From Fasciola hepatica (lineage: Eukaryota > Platyhelminthes > Trematoda > Plagiorchiida > Fasciolidae), in contig CANUEZ040000020.1 of the NCBI GenBank assembly GCA_948099385.1, forward strand, positions 9,379,501 through 9,443,500: a stretch of 64,000 nucleotides of DNA, read 5' to 3'. The position numbers were made by a program, and so were the translations under genes. Within the stretch, counting starts at the first letter, position 1. Each line of letters opens with the position of its first letter. Below are positions 26,850 to 40,469 of the stretch, one piece after another. Below the pieces are notes generated by a model that was not told where the DNA came from, searched no databases, and saw nothing but the letters and a program-made list of their open reading frames with translations.

Positions 26850-28799
26850 ACTGCAACGAGAACGAGGACCAGAATGCCTAAAGACGAAATTCTTCGCCAA
26901 CGACTATCATACGGACAGTTCACAAACCAACTAAACACGTTATTCTGCAAAAAGTCACGACGGCAGATGCCACGAAAACCTGCCCTATGCATGCTATACA
27001 GATTAGGTCAGGCTTTCCAAATACGGTGGTCAAAGGTTTATCACTGCTCTAATCATTTCCAGCTCACCAGTCTATAGAACCAAACATACCGACACTAGAC
27101 ACTGTACACCACATCGGTATAACCTATAACCAGAGCCAAACAAATTCAGTTCCAATATTTTTTCACGGAAATTGCTTATCTTCAGACGAATTTTGCCTCT
27201 CACAGGCAGTTCAGTAAAATTGCTGAAATTCGAATCGTATCAGCTACAGACAACGGATTTTAGGTACAACCGCGGACTCTATTGCTGGTAAAACTACCTT
27301 TCGCTCGGCTCACTACCGAACCTGGCCCATCGAGGACTTTTTCGGTCGTTGCTGATTTTCCAGTAATGGTGCAGTGGGCTTTGATAATTTTTGGATATTG
27401 TATTTCTATTGCTTGCACGCATAAGAAATGAATAAAAGTTGATTAAAACTCTCAAACAATATAGGTCAGATAGTCGACAAATTCCAAAGTCTACTTACCT
27501 TAAATATCTTTCCTTGATTGGTCCAACGCAAGACGGTTTGATGATATTTGCTTTCGATCAATTTGAGAACGGCTGTTATGTACACCTCTCTAGATTCCCT
27601 TCAGTTGCATACAAATGCGGTTAGCTTAGAACACTGCTCCACCAAGCCAGGCTCAGTGATTCGAAGTCGACGAACTCTTCCGCAGAGTTCAAAATATTTG
27701 TTCTCCTGGGCCACGGTAAAATGAGGATTGTATCCATAAAACTCTCTTAGCCAAAAGCTGTCTTGAAAACTTCGCTGAACATCAAGGAAAAATACGACAC
27801 AAAATGTCGCTCCAACTAATGGCGAAGCGAAAGTAAGCCACTTTATATTTTCCTTCTAAAGACGACCAGATTTTTGTTCATATACCACACCATTTAAACT
27901 CTTCCCTAGGTGGAAAGCATTTGGCATCCAAACTGCGCACTGTGTCAATTGCTAAAAGGGTTCATACGTTTGTCTGCTAGTTTGCTTTCAGCTGCGAGGA
28001 TAAAGATCACAACGACTTTTGGCTCGACGAATGATCAGACATATGTCTACGCTCGTTGACTTAGATAGATTGCACAAGACAAATTTGGGCAAAAAATCCG
28101 GCAACGTGTATCTAGTGAAATCCGGTTTCAACCGATCCTTGATTTGACTAGATCATTCAAGATCGATTACACTGCAGTATGCTGGATGCAGCGTTCTTCC
28201 GTGGAGGTTGCATGTGCTCGATCTGTAAAGATACGGGACAAACCCGGTGACCGGCAGCTCTTTAAGTGCAATAAGCGAGCATCAGAGTCTACATCGATGA
28301 AGATGGATGCGCCGATCTATGTCCGATCACGTTGCATACACAGCCGGAATTCAAGCTGTTAGCTTTCAATGAAGCTATGGTGATCAGTTCAGAACACCAT
28401 CCTCTCCGACTGCAGAGACTACCATTGCAATATGTTAGCTCCCTGGCATTACCCACACAATTCCGCATGAATTACTTGTTCATTCATTGAAACACTACCC
28501 ACATCTGATAAACTTTGTCCCGTTTTCACTCGTGGACAAAATGGAATCAGTGTTTTAATTTTAGAATGTTAAAGTCGAACAGGTTGATAGTTTGCGGTCT
28601 AACGATGTAAGCGTGTAATCCTGGAAGTCACTTGGTGTCATCCCACCCTTCAGCAATAAGCCGTTCGTGAAAGTCAGCAAATTTTAGAAGACGTTAACAT
28701 AACAACAGAATTGGGACTTGACGACAGACTAACCCAGTGCTTACAGCAATTAGGGAAAAAAGTCAGGATTTCTTTCTGATATTGTCGCTGGGACTGCTG
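26850..28799. other. No recognisable gene
   Basis: Short frames only, with no tandem repeats or recognisable transposon motifs. Confidence 0.5.
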
Positions 28800-29110
28800 G
28801 GGCAAGAGAACGACGTGAATATCAAGGCAAACAGACGAACCAACCAAGGGCCACAGACAAAAGAACAGACGGCGAATATGTCGGAGGCTTCACGAAGCAG
28901 ACAAAAGGATGCATACAGACCAGCAGATGGGAAGCAGCGGGATCTCCAGCAACTAGCAAGATAACCCAGGTGAGGGGCTGCTGATCAAGCCGTCAACTGA
29001 GACAATCGGACCAACCGAATAGAAATGATGCCCAAGAGAAGCAAGCTATCGGTCACGGGCAACTGGCCAGAATGTAGCCGAAGCACTCAAGCAGCCACAA
29101 GAGCAATGTT
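28800..29110 (+). other. T-poor, A/G/C-rich tract of unknown nature
   Basis: About 300 bases with strikingly few T residues on the plus strand stand out from the surrounding AT-rich DNA. A 75-codon frame (28737-28964) is rich in Gln, Arg, Lys and Ser and matches nothing I know. The tract ends abruptly near 29106, followed by TTGGTGCCGCGCGG and then T-richer sequence with a TATA-like string near 29189. It could be a remnant of a retroelement's internal or untranslated region, but no protein motif supports that. Confidence 0.3.
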
Positions 29111-30918
29111 GGTGCCGCGCGGTGTGGACAAAGGTCTATATGAACGATTGTATGTGTTTCATGACTTGACTTGTTTGGCCGTTGAAATATAAATATCTTA
29201 CCCCGTCTTGTCGTCCTTGCTACAGTATGATTGGAAATTTACAGGACAGATTTTGGATTCGGATAAAGTTTTACCGACTAAACTGACGTTGTATCCGAGA
29301 ATTCAACTATTTGACCTTTTTGTCTTCGTACTCAGAAAAAATCTCCTGTACTGTGCATAACAAACGAATATTAAATCATCGTACAGACAAAAGAAAGCAA
29401 ATACAAAGGATGGACCCATCACATCGTTTGCCACCAGTGCAATCGTGCACCGCAGAAAACATTTGGAATGAATAAGCTGTATGGATAGGGGAAAATGAGA
29501 AGAATACTTGTAATAATGCCTAGACTTTTCGGTGTGTACGGCTACTGAGAAGGATTTTCCGTGCAATACTATGAGCGAATTCCCGTTGAACTAGAAAACT
29601 GATCTGGATGGACGGGGTATCGGTTAAGTGCTTTCATCTCCGTTATTTTAGACAAGGTCTGTTCATGCATGGATTTGTAAAACAGAAAATAAACATCACC
29701 CCTTTTTAGTGAGATTTGTGCAACAAAGGAACAGCACGCTATGGGGCCAGTCGCCTTAACCAACTAATAGACATGGGGATAAGAACCACAACTTTCCCGT
29801 CAAGCTTTAGCCGAAACATACAATTATTTAGCCATGACCCATCATTCCTTGGGCTTGACGCACAACCTTCAGCTATTGTTCATTCCTGGGAAGGTTAAAG
29901 ATATTCTATACGGCAGGTGATGGATAAATCATGTCCGAAACGCGTGTCAACTGCCCACACATAATTGGGAATGGTACGTGTGTGTATGATTGTGGGTGCA
30001 CGCGTTGTGGGTGCGCGGGGGTGCGCCCACTGTAACACACAGACAGTGGTGAGATAATCTTAGGGATACTAGGGTGAAGCTACCCGACTATCCCCGCCGC
30101 ACGGAATATCTCTAACCCTCCCGGAAATGGACAATGGCTGAAGGCTGTGGTGGATCGCGACTAAAGAATTGCGGGTTTTGGCTAAAGCTAGATGCGAAAA
30201 GGTGTAGAAGTAACAGTCACCATAGTAGCTCAAAATAGGTAAAGGAGGTTCAGCCGAAGAAGTAGAAAAGGATCGCCAAGGCATCGGTGCGGACATAAAT
30301 GTGATTCAGACTAAGAGCTGTCGAACATGACTCCACTCAGCTCATTTGGACTAATCCAGCAAGACCAGTGAACAGTAGCACAACCCGCACGCTCTCAAGT
30401 GCATGACCGAGGAAGCTGTTAGGATAAAAATAGCGTGAGAACTGATCTTGGCAGAGTACGGGTGTGAAATAGAGATTGTTCAGAGGCAGCACGTCACGTG
30501 TCATTTTGGTTTTCTGGTTTGGTCTATATAGTTAATTCGCTTGCGCATTACCTTCTAGTTTCAATGTGACACTTTTTTTGTAGTACTGTAGCTTCTTCAT
30601 CTTACTCCCCACACATTTAATTATAGTAGCTGAATTGCTTCCTCGAAAGAACGGCAAACTCTTTTCTCGTGGAGTTATTCGCTGACCGATAATTTCCCGG
30701 ACATTTCTGTTTATTTACGAAATAGTGTACTTTTCACGCAGTTAGGTCGAATAAGCCTTCAACAACCTACTACTGACGTCTATATTAGTGGTAAGGCTGT
30801 TGTACTTTGGAAAGCAAAACGCCGATAACTCTGAACGGACCTATCAATATTGTTTGTTGATTGAGTACTGTTAGACTAAAGGGTTTCGTCTCGGCTGACA
30901 GTCAGAGTCGATGAACTC
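29111..30918. other. No recognisable gene
   Basis: Frames up to 87 codons (29303-29566, minus) carry no known motif. The G-rich stretch at about 29990-30030 has alternating GT/GC character but is not a regular repeat. Confidence 0.5.
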
Positions 30919-30944
30919 GTGTGTGTGTGTGTGTGTGTGTTTGT
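30919..30944. repeat. (GT)n microsatellite
   Basis: GT run of about 11 units with one T interruption near its end. Confidence 0.93.
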
Positions 30945-31106
30945 GTACACATGGAATAGCATTGTGTTGCTCTGAATTTCCCGTGATGGTGTCCCACGCT
31001 AAACCGTCCACATACGGACGATTGTGCTGATTCGTCAACTGCTCTTGTTACTCATCCATTCGCCCTACCATGTATTTCATGCGATTATGCTTGTTTATGA
31101 GTGTGG

Positions 31107-31138
31107 GTGTGTGTGTGCACGCGCGCGTGCGTGCGCGT
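31107..31138. repeat. Alternating GT/GC tract, Z-DNA-prone
   Basis: About 32 bases of strict purine-pyrimidine alternation pass from GTGTGTGTG into CACGCGCGCGTGCGTGCGCGT. Alternating CG and CA/GT stretches of this length readily adopt Z-DNA under negative supercoiling. Confidence 0.8.
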
Positions 31139-31308
31139 TTGTTTCTGTTTACTTATTCGTTTACGCGTCCGTGTGTGTATCCACTCTTGTATGCGCATCG
31201 TAGGCAGGCACACTAACCGAACAATTGATTTTGGTCCCGTTTCTGTTGGCACGTTCTAGTTTCCCGTTTTAGCATCAGCTGAAATGGTTGGCACACGTGT
31301 CACCCATG

Positions 31309-31329
31309 TCTGTGTGTGTGTGTGTGTGC
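31309..31329. repeat. (GT)n microsatellite
   Basis: Short GT run of about 10 units. Confidence 0.92.
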
Positions 31330-32886
31330 CATTCAGATCTCTCGTCCATGAATCGTCGTGTTCACGCGCATTGAGGCTGAACTGTGAGGAACACCCGCTC
31401 AAAAGCAAAACATCCGACCACCCACACACCTGTCCGCCCACTCATCCGTCTTTACCGACCCGTTCACATGCATCCCTGCTTGTTTGTGAGTGTGTAGCTG
31501 CTATTAACTGATACCCAGTCCAGATTGCACGACAAATTTAGGTCATGTTTATGAGCTTGATCCAGTCCGCACCGACCTAGAGGAAGACATATTGTCAAAT
31601 TGCGGGCGCCAAATGGCGATGATAAATGGACTGAAGGACAACAAACAAGCGAACTGCCAGCTAGAATTACGCTCGCACCAACTCCTACACACAACAGCAC
31701 TGAGCACGGCAGTCTAAAGTGCTCCCGAATACTATGAGGATGCCTTCAACGGGAGGTGATTATTCATACTGGTTGCAAACATTTAGCGACCGAATAGAGC
31801 GCTATGCACATTTTTTAATTATTAATAATTTTAGAATTAACTCCTCTTGAATCTGTCACTCCACTCCACTTATTATTATCATCTTTGGCTTTTGGTTGAT
31901 AACTTTTTGCTAACTTCTCTTTTGAATTCGGTCGATGGCCATTGAATCCACACTTGACCACCCAGCCCCATCCCTGAAAGGGTGCATGACCCAGTAACCT
32001 TAATCTTTCCATTTTGCCGTAATAAGGTATCTTGGTTTGTTATTCGTTTTCCGAGATTGACGCAAATGTCTCACACTCAAAGTTTCTTCCTGAGACCCGG
32101 AACAGCACAGGTAACCCTCCTCTTTCCTGGAGTATGCTCTAACAACTGATGCTTCTTGTTAGAGCTCATCAGACTTGGCAAGAAGTAAATGCAGCCGATA
32201 TTCATAGTCAAAGATTTGACCACAAACTCTCGAGATGGGAACGTATTCCAGAAGATTTCTTACAACCTTTATTACAATAATACTTATGAAAGTGAGTAAA
32301 GTTGGTCATGTAAAATGTCAGTCAGCCTGTCAGTCAGTCGGCGAGTGAGTCGGTCAGGCTGCCATTCAATGATTTCCAAAGAAACCAGTGTTCTTTGAGG
32401 ACGAAGCACACATTCAAACCGGCGCCTGAAAAATCGTTTTGTTTATTTTCAAGCTTGAGATGATCCGCATCGACTTTTTTTGTCAATGTGAATTTTTAAT
32501 GTGTTAAAAGTAAGTTCTACGTGAAAAGCAGTCAGTTTATTATAAAAGTATGCAACAAAGAAATCTCCGTCGGTGTTTATTCCTCGGTGGTTCATGAGGC
32601 CTTTTGAGCCAATCCGATTTCTCGATTAGGGAGGTGCAAAATAATTTTCTTGCTGACCTATCGGAAAATGCCGTTGATGTGATAAAACAAAAACGTATCC
32701 AACAAAATGCGTAATATACCCCACTCGACTTTCTAACGCCCTGCGGTGTTGTGTATCTCGGTACTTAAGAAACGTTTGGTTTTTCATTAACCGACTTTTA
32801 TGAATACCGCTTCCGTTCATAAGTGGTTGATCTGGTCGGGTTTCTTCACAGTGTGAAACCGATAATTCTTCCTATGGGATCCTACA

Positions 32887-32934
32887 TGTGTGTCATGTGT
32901 GTGTGTCATGTGTGTGTGTGTGTGTGTGTGTGTA
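32887..32934. repeat. (GT)n with CATG interruptions
   Basis: GT repeats broken twice by CA, giving a short higher-order pattern (CATGTGTGTGT repeated) before a pure GT run to about 32932. Confidence 0.92.
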
Positions 32935-33269
32935 GGTGGATGGGAGGGGGTGGGTGGATGATTTTAAGGAGAAAGAAGACTAATTATGCAAACATATGAC
33001 CACCACGGTAGGCGCAACGGGCTAACATTTTTCCTAATAAGGCCCACGGTTAGATTGCTATTGTACGCCAAAAACGTGAAAAATTCAGTCTAAGTCGTAA
33101 AACAGAAAATGTGGGTTCCTGCCGTTTGGAGATGTCAATTTTGTATGCCTAAATTTTGCATTGAGAGCAGGCTGATTAAAGTCAACACTCGGAATTGTTT
33201 TAGGAATCAATCTAAGTTAGGTTTACGCATCCCGTTTGACCGGATATTTATTCCTGGACAGTAAGTCTA

Positions 33270-33579
33270 GGAGTAGTAGTACCAGTAGTAGCTTTGGTAG
33301 TAGTAGTGGTAGTAGTAGCAGTAGTAGTAGTGGTAGTAGCAGTAGTAGTAGTAGCTGCGGTATTAGTAGTAGTAGAAGTAGTAGTAGCAGCAGTAGTAGT
33401 AGTAGCAGTAGTGGCTGTGCTAGTAGTAGTAGTAGTAGTAGCAGTAGTAGGAGCTGCGGTTGTAATAGTAGTAGTTGTAATAATAATAATAATATTAGTA
33501 CTAATGGTGGTAGTGGTATTAGCAGTAGTAGTAGTAGTAGTAGTAGTAGTAATAGTAGTAGTAGTAATGGTTGTAGTAA
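33270..33579. repeat. Imperfect (AGT/AGC)n trinucleotide array
   Basis: About 310 bp are built of AGT with interspersed AGC, GGT, AAT and occasional other triplets, all kept in one register. Plus-strand frames read as poly-Ser or poly-Val, and the minus strand as poly-Leu, giving frames of 121 to 133 codons. The conserved triplet register with varied substitutions points to an old array, in contrast to the pure ATCT array. Nothing suggests these frames are expressed. Confidence 0.93.
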
Positions 33580-33599
33580 TTCACATTTCAAAACGGTTT

Positions 33600-36500
33600 A
33601 AAAACACCCAACTTGTGGTTTTGCTTTATAGTGTCCTCCTGGTCACGCTTCTTTATGGGCTGCTTACACTGCCCTCTCTGTCGAATTTCGTGTAGTTGTT
33701 GATCTAACATACGTCCTCACATACAGTATGCTGTCAGCTGAGGAATACTGGACCTCAATCAAAACAAAGCCAGATCCCACATTCTGTCACTCACGATTCC
33801 GTTACCTCAGAAGAAGTGGGCAACGGGGATGGGGATGACGTGAACGTGGGGGTTTTCGGTCAGTCCAAAGTGATACAAACTCCGCTGTTCTGCTCAGGGT
33901 CAGCGAAAACATCTGGAACATATTTTTGAAAAAGGCACATATAAAGTAAGCTGCTTCACACACCCTTCAGAAATGAACTAGAACGAAAGGTTGTGAAGAA
34001 GCTACATTGTCCGTTTTGCAAACTGTATTCTCGAAAGTTGGGCCTGTACTGGTAGGTGAAAAGTTCCAATGGGTGTGTGATGACCAACCCTCATTCAAGG
34101 AATAGATTCTTCTAAGCTTAAAGTTGAGCTTACGTTCATGCAAACTGCCACGCTGTCCGTTAAGGAAAACGAGGAGAACCAGTTTTGTTGATAATTCACC
34201 GACGAGGTTTTAACTACATTTAATTGCATTTTTAACATGAACTATTTATGGAAACAGCACATCTGCATGCACAGATATTGTTTAAAAATTTCTCGGTAAT
34301 ATAAAACTTACTTTCGGAACAAAGAGAGAATCCGGTCAAATAATGAATAATGCCGCTCAAGATTGCAGTCGGATCATTCTACTCTTCTCAATTTGACAGA
34401 AGCGTCGTCCCAAATCCACTCAGTCATCCTTGTAGGTAGAGATTCATAACAATCCTACCTTTTGTCAAAGTCCTTCATTTGCCTGTTCGTTTAACGAACA
34501 CAAGATGCTGTATGAAGTTCCAACTAGTGAGTCATTCAACCAGTCCCGAAGCCGATCAAGTGGTGTCAGCTATCTTCGCTCTAAATTGAATTAAATTGTT
34601 TTCAGGCCGTCTCTGTAAACTGACTTCAATGAGGCACACTCAGAGGTAACAGTGAATTCCGTGAATTGGGAATTTCCTTGGGCAAAAGTTTGACCAACCT
34701 GCCCTCATTGACTTTACCAAAAGCGCCTGAACAAAATGTTCCACAGAGGACAAATTTTGGTTTGTTACGTATTAATCATGTTTCGGGTGTAAGCACTATT
34801 TTTCGATCTACTAAACTTTACCTTGGGTATTATTACAATGAGGTTCCAGTCCTCCTGATTTATCGAAAACTTTATTTTCTGGCTGAGAATGAGTGCCAGA
34901 TTTCGTAAACAATATTCCCATGCAGTTTGCTATTTTCTGTAGGTAAAGAGCCTCAGACGCGTCATTTGCATTATTCACTGTTATCATCTGAATCCGTTCT
35001 AATTCAACCACAATGTGACCACCGTAGTGTAACATCCGCATTCTGAAGCCAGCTCGGTTGACTTCGTAGAATTGAGAGGTTCGGTCTGATTGAACGAAAG
35101 TAGACTTACAGATTATACTCGGCCGTCTGCACACAAATTACGGTGACACATCATACCGTTTGATGCTTGCGCTTCCATACCTATTTGGTTTTGATGAGTG
35201 ATTCGTCAGATTTTGCTTTTGAGGCAATATTCATGCGATTTCAGTGCCTTAGATTCATATGGTTGCCTCTAAGCTAGGCGGTCTCCTCACAGACACGGAG
35301 TTCGGTGTCAACGGGATTCTGTGCAACAGTGTTAACCATGTCCCTTTTAGACAGACCAGGAGCGCATAATTTCTGGCATTGAATGGCATGGCGACCACTA
35401 ACAATAAGTTTCTCTAATTTACAACCATAGGTTATCTCAACTGGATTCGTCCGAAATACAATGACCATGAAAATTTAGCGTTGTACGCCCGCGACTGGTG
35501 GAGTAGATTCTCAAACCAGGAACTAAAATGGCCTCAGTGACTTTGTGGCTATCCGCTTATTCACTGTTTATGTGGCGTGAATCATACTGATCAACCAATA
35601 AGCCATGCAAAGCAACTAACAATTAACGGTTTACAAAATGATAAAATAAACTTTGCCTTCGGAGATCCCGAGAAGTCACGAGAGAGGATACACAGAGGTA
35701 AGCTCCGTACGGAGTACCCTTTGACCTCCATAGAGATTTTGCAGTCGGGGAAGGATAGCTTAAAGAGAGGAAATTTTATTACTTGACTGACAGAACAAGC
35801 AAAAATCGATATTTGCAGTGCTTCAAAATCACACAAAAAACTGGCAAATGTCCAGTTGGGAATTACATAAGAACGTCACCAAAGTTTGAACGCAATCAAC
35901 ACATTGAGCTAGTGCACAGCTGACAGGAGGCAAAGAAAAATGATGCGAAATAACATCGATAAACCAAATTTACGAAATGAATGGGAATACTGTGGTAAGT
36001 AAACTGCTAGCTGAAATGCACAAAGTCAAATAATCTGTGGCTTTTGGGCTAGCTAAATCAAATCAGTTAACGATGTTTCCATAAATAAACTATCCTAAAG
36101 CTCTGTCGTGAAGACAGCCAAATGGTCAACAAGTGAGAATAACTAGGAATGTGGCCCACTAAAAGTCGAAGGAAATCAGGTTGGCTATTCAGCTAAAGAT
36201 TCAACAACCAGAAGTGACTGCAAATCATTTTAATTTTTTTTTCAGAAGGGTTAAGATTAGGATTTATTTTACCATAAAGTAAGATTAATGCCGGGTGATG
36301 ATACCAGCACACACAGTCAAATTAAGACTGACGAGCGGTATAGTCGGGGCATAAATAAGTTTATCACCTATGGGGAAAAAACTCCTAGTTGAACATAAGA
36401 TCTGTGGTTCCCACGCACTGCCGGCGTTGAACTCTTATTTTGGCTCACCAGCTGAACAAAACAAATTGGTTAAAATAAATTGAATCGACCGGGAAAAAAT

Positions 36501-39500
36501 TTCCTTAACTACAGAGAAAAATTGCGATTTTTAGACAATTTCTGAAGTTTGATTTTTTTAAGCTTGCGATACCTGGATGTACTTTGGAATCCAATGTGTC
36601 GAAGCTGTTCCGTTTTTTTTTTGTTTTTTGTTTGTTTTGTTTTGATCTAACAATTCACCGACAGAACCTGTTTCGTTTTGCTGCGTACCTGATGAGGAAA
36701 AGCCACTAACCAGCACATAACTCGTGAGGTTTTTTAAAGATTGTCACCAAATTCAGGTCGCCGAATTGCTTCAATTCACCCGTCGATGTAGAGCGAAATT
36801 CCTTGTGTTACCGTTAGATCCTAAACCACAAATCTGTTATCATCTACGTCTCAAATGTGACGGAGTGATTCATGTTTTTTCATCAAAAATAGCCCATATC
36901 CCAATTATAGTCACAATTCGCTTTGAATCAGATCCTCTTAAGATCAGATAGTTTAGCAAGTAAATATTGACGAAATGTAACATTTGCTGTTATGCGTTTA
37001 TAAAGTTCAACTAAGAAAATCTGTTCAATAGGTTGCCCTCAATTTTAATGTTACGTCCTATTCTACTATGTTTTTCTGTCAAGATTATCCAGTGCTGTTC
37101 AGATAAGACATTTTACTGGATAAATCTTCGCTTTCGAGTAAGTGACAGGCCAAGATATTAGGCAGACAACTTTCGTTTCGATGGTCGCCATACCCTGATG
37201 GATACAATTTTGATGGCATTGCTTGATTATGAGAAGGGTCATATTTTGTCAAACTACACTACTTTTCATTGCAAAACAATGCGTAAACCATTCATAGCCT
37301 CATGGTATTTAAGTTCATTTCTTATTCTCTTGGGATGAAAAGAGTATGAATCTACGTGTTCGACAATTTTTGGTGTCGGTGCCACCTTATCTCCAAGTCC
37401 CGGGAACTGTCCTTGGCACTGTTCGCTAGGGTATCTCATCGATAATCTCCAGTCAGTAATATCTGTTATTCCGCGGATGTCTTTTATTACAAGTGGGGGG
37501 AAATAAGAAACCCTATTCTTATTACTTTCATAAATAATTTATAGTTGCAAAATGATTAATACGGAACTTTGGTTGGAGGAATAATTTCGTCTCTCTTACT
37601 TACACTATAGCTGACAAAATTACCTTGCCTTCTCATTTTTTGGACAACTCACATGAAATAGAAATGCATACCACTTCAATTGAGTCAATAAAACATATTG
37701 CAGAAAAATACAAACGAACTGAAAATCTAAGAGCTGTGGTCTTAAATAAAACTGGATCGGCCGAAGTCAGAAGTCTGTATGAAATGCCAACCGTGCATTC
37801 TTAAGCGAATAACTAACTTCAAATTTTAAGGCCGGTAGCATTATGCGGACGGAGTTTTCGTGGTTACAGCTTGCAACAAAAAGTACAAGATATCATGCCA
37901 CAAACAGTAGTGAATGAGTTGCGCTAAACGAACAAAACAATGACGTTCTACTGCTCGTTGATACAAAGAAACCCACGTCTGTTATTCCGAATGCTTTTTC
38001 CAAAATATGATTGTTCTTTCGTTTCGTAAAAGGGGACCGTGAGCCGGATAATTTGGTGTAAACGTCTACGTGTGTGACTCAATGGATGATAAAGTCAACT
38101 ATTTCTTTTTGAGACTTGAATTTCAAATAGTTTTTCTGGGAACAACTGGAACGATTGCAGTAGTGTTCTAGACAAAAATTCAAAGGACCAAAGCTAATGG
38201 TTTTACCGAAGGAAGAAGGTGAACTCTACTTAGAAATCCTGGAAAACACTTCTGGTTAAATCATAAAATGTGCCCATCGATTCATCTAGGAGCTTGGAAC
38301 ACGAAGAAATTTCTTTTTGATGTATCAACTAAGGAATTTACATGTATAATGCTGGACAAGGTTCATTAAGTTGAGACTTGTTGTCAAGCTGCCGGATTTT
38401 TGCATACTTACTCACCCATTGTTATCTCTAGCTGTACATATACTCTCGTTTATCCAGCACTAGGTATGTAAATACTTGAAGTGATCTATGGACAAACAGC
38501 TCAGGTTAAACACTCCCTTATCGCTAATTGACCATAATAAATCAGTGCAAAGGGCTAGACCACCCTTAAATGATGGTTTTCGTGTTACTTGTTCTCAGTC
38601 GGAACAAAATAAGCAACCACTGACTTTCCTTATCTTTGATGGCAAAAAGGCAAATTAGTTTTTTTCAAACGAAGGTAACATCTATATCCTGCATTAAATC
38701 ATTCATCTGGTTTGCGAGTACTTACCCCGAACGCCTGTTTTCCAACAAAACAACAATAGGTAGGTTGAATTATGTCTATCGCTAGCTTTCACTGAACCAG
38801 ATGACAGCTTTACCATGAATAAACAACTTGTGATGTATACGGATACTCCGGCAGATGTTGGTTACTGAGTTTGGATATTGGAACAATCAATAGTTCCAGA
38901 AAAGAAGGTTAACAAATTGATATTACTTCATTCATGGAGTTTCATATACCTTACATCTGGTTGTCAGAAGTCATTCATTCATTAGGTTGAAAAATGATTC
39001 CGTCATAACCTTATAAGCAACATACTCCCCATATTAAAAATCTCTTTTTGTTTTGACTCGTGGGACCAAAATAAGTTTTCGTGTCAAATGAAAAAAGGCT
39101 CATCCAAACAGGAGTCTATTGGGAATGAGATCCAACAATCAGTGGTATCAACGAACTTCAGGGCACTGGCTAAAAAGGTCAACTTTCTCATTGAAAAGGG
39201 TAGAAAGGATTGATTTTTAGAGATAAGACACGAAATACTAGAAGAAAGACCGAAGCGTTCGCATCAACTTTGAACGATAAAGCAATCAAGTTTCAATGAG
39301 GTCCAATCCCGGATCGAGCATCGTGTTTCGTATATTTGAATTGATTCAAAATTTTACAGACGGAAACAATAAACTAATGAGTGATTTATGACTTCCAGTG
39401 AAACAAACAACAGAATAATGGCGCGGATTTCTTTCCATTTGAGCTGGAAAATAAAGAACCAGATGAAAAAGTTAGACAGAACTGAAAATCGTGGAAGACT

Positions 39501-40460
39501 CCATAGAATCACTTTACTGATATGGTTTGCTGTCTTGTTTTCTAAGAAAATCCAAACAAGATTCAACCACAGTCAGAGTGTACTTCATTTGCAAACAAGC
39601 CCAGAATAACTTTGACAGGTTTCATTAGATAGCAGAAAAAAGAACTTTCAAGGATCCGGTACAATTTTTGGAGACTTGTCAAATAGACGAGCACGTAATT
39701 TTGCACTTGGAAAAAGTAACTTTCAAGGTGTCCCTCAGAGAGTGCGAGTTGATACAAGGCAGAGACAGAGGAAGGACGAGAGGGTGAGAGAGGGCGAGAG
39801 AGAGAGAGAGTGAGTGACGTGAACAGCGAGCAAAACTACGAACGATTTTTGAAACGGAAAGTGAGCTTTTTCACTAAGAACCGGCTTGGTACTTTGAAAA
39901 TCGGAATTTCGTTCCCCAAAACTCTGCATGTTTTTCTAAAAAATTCAAGAGGGCATAGAATCAAGGATTCTTCCCGACTTGTAGGAGAAAACAAACAGTA
40001 GTTGAGTGGCCGTTAGATCTTGTTTGAGGTAACGAGAAGCTGAAGAAAGCTTCAAGGGAAATGGGTACCTGTGTGTGGTTACTCAAAAGCTTCAATTCTG
40101 CCGACGATACTCCTAAGTTGAAGTTGCCAACATAGAGGTCGGTGGCACTTGACCGCCACAAATATATGCTACCGGCAAATGGGAGAGTTTCATTAGATGA
40201 AGGATATAAGGAACCATTTTCGAAAATCACAAGAAAAAAAGAAATCCAAATGTGAGAAAAATTGTTTTGGGATGTATTGTCCACAATATTTTAATCATGC
40301 ATATGGTTTTTATATGAGTGACGTCGTAATGCATTTATCAAAAGATGGATAACGTATATAAAACGTGTTTACAAAACTTTAGGAAATTTGCTACAGTCTT
40401 ATTTGAGTTGGCGCAAACAGACATATTTGGTAGGATATGGGTCTCCAGGTGCATCATTTA
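33600..40460. other. No recognisable gene over about 7 kb
   Basis: The largest plain stretch in the window. Frames reach 107 codons (34811-35134 minus, starting at GTG) with no recognisable domain. A T-rich patch with T9 and T6 runs lies at about 36611-36643, and a GA-rich patch at about 39776-39815. No inverted repeats, RNA genes or transposase motifs were spotted. Confidence 0.5.
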
Positions 40461-40469
40461 TAGCTCATT

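Noticed and set aside
33223..33695. Poly-Leu, poly-Ser and poly-Val frames of 121 to 133 codons
   Set aside because: All three are readings of the AGT/AGC trinucleotide array; flanking residues show no domain.
34811..35134. 107-codon minus-strand frame as a gene
   Set aside because: It starts at GTG, has no motif, and is not unusual in length for AT-moderate non-coding DNA.
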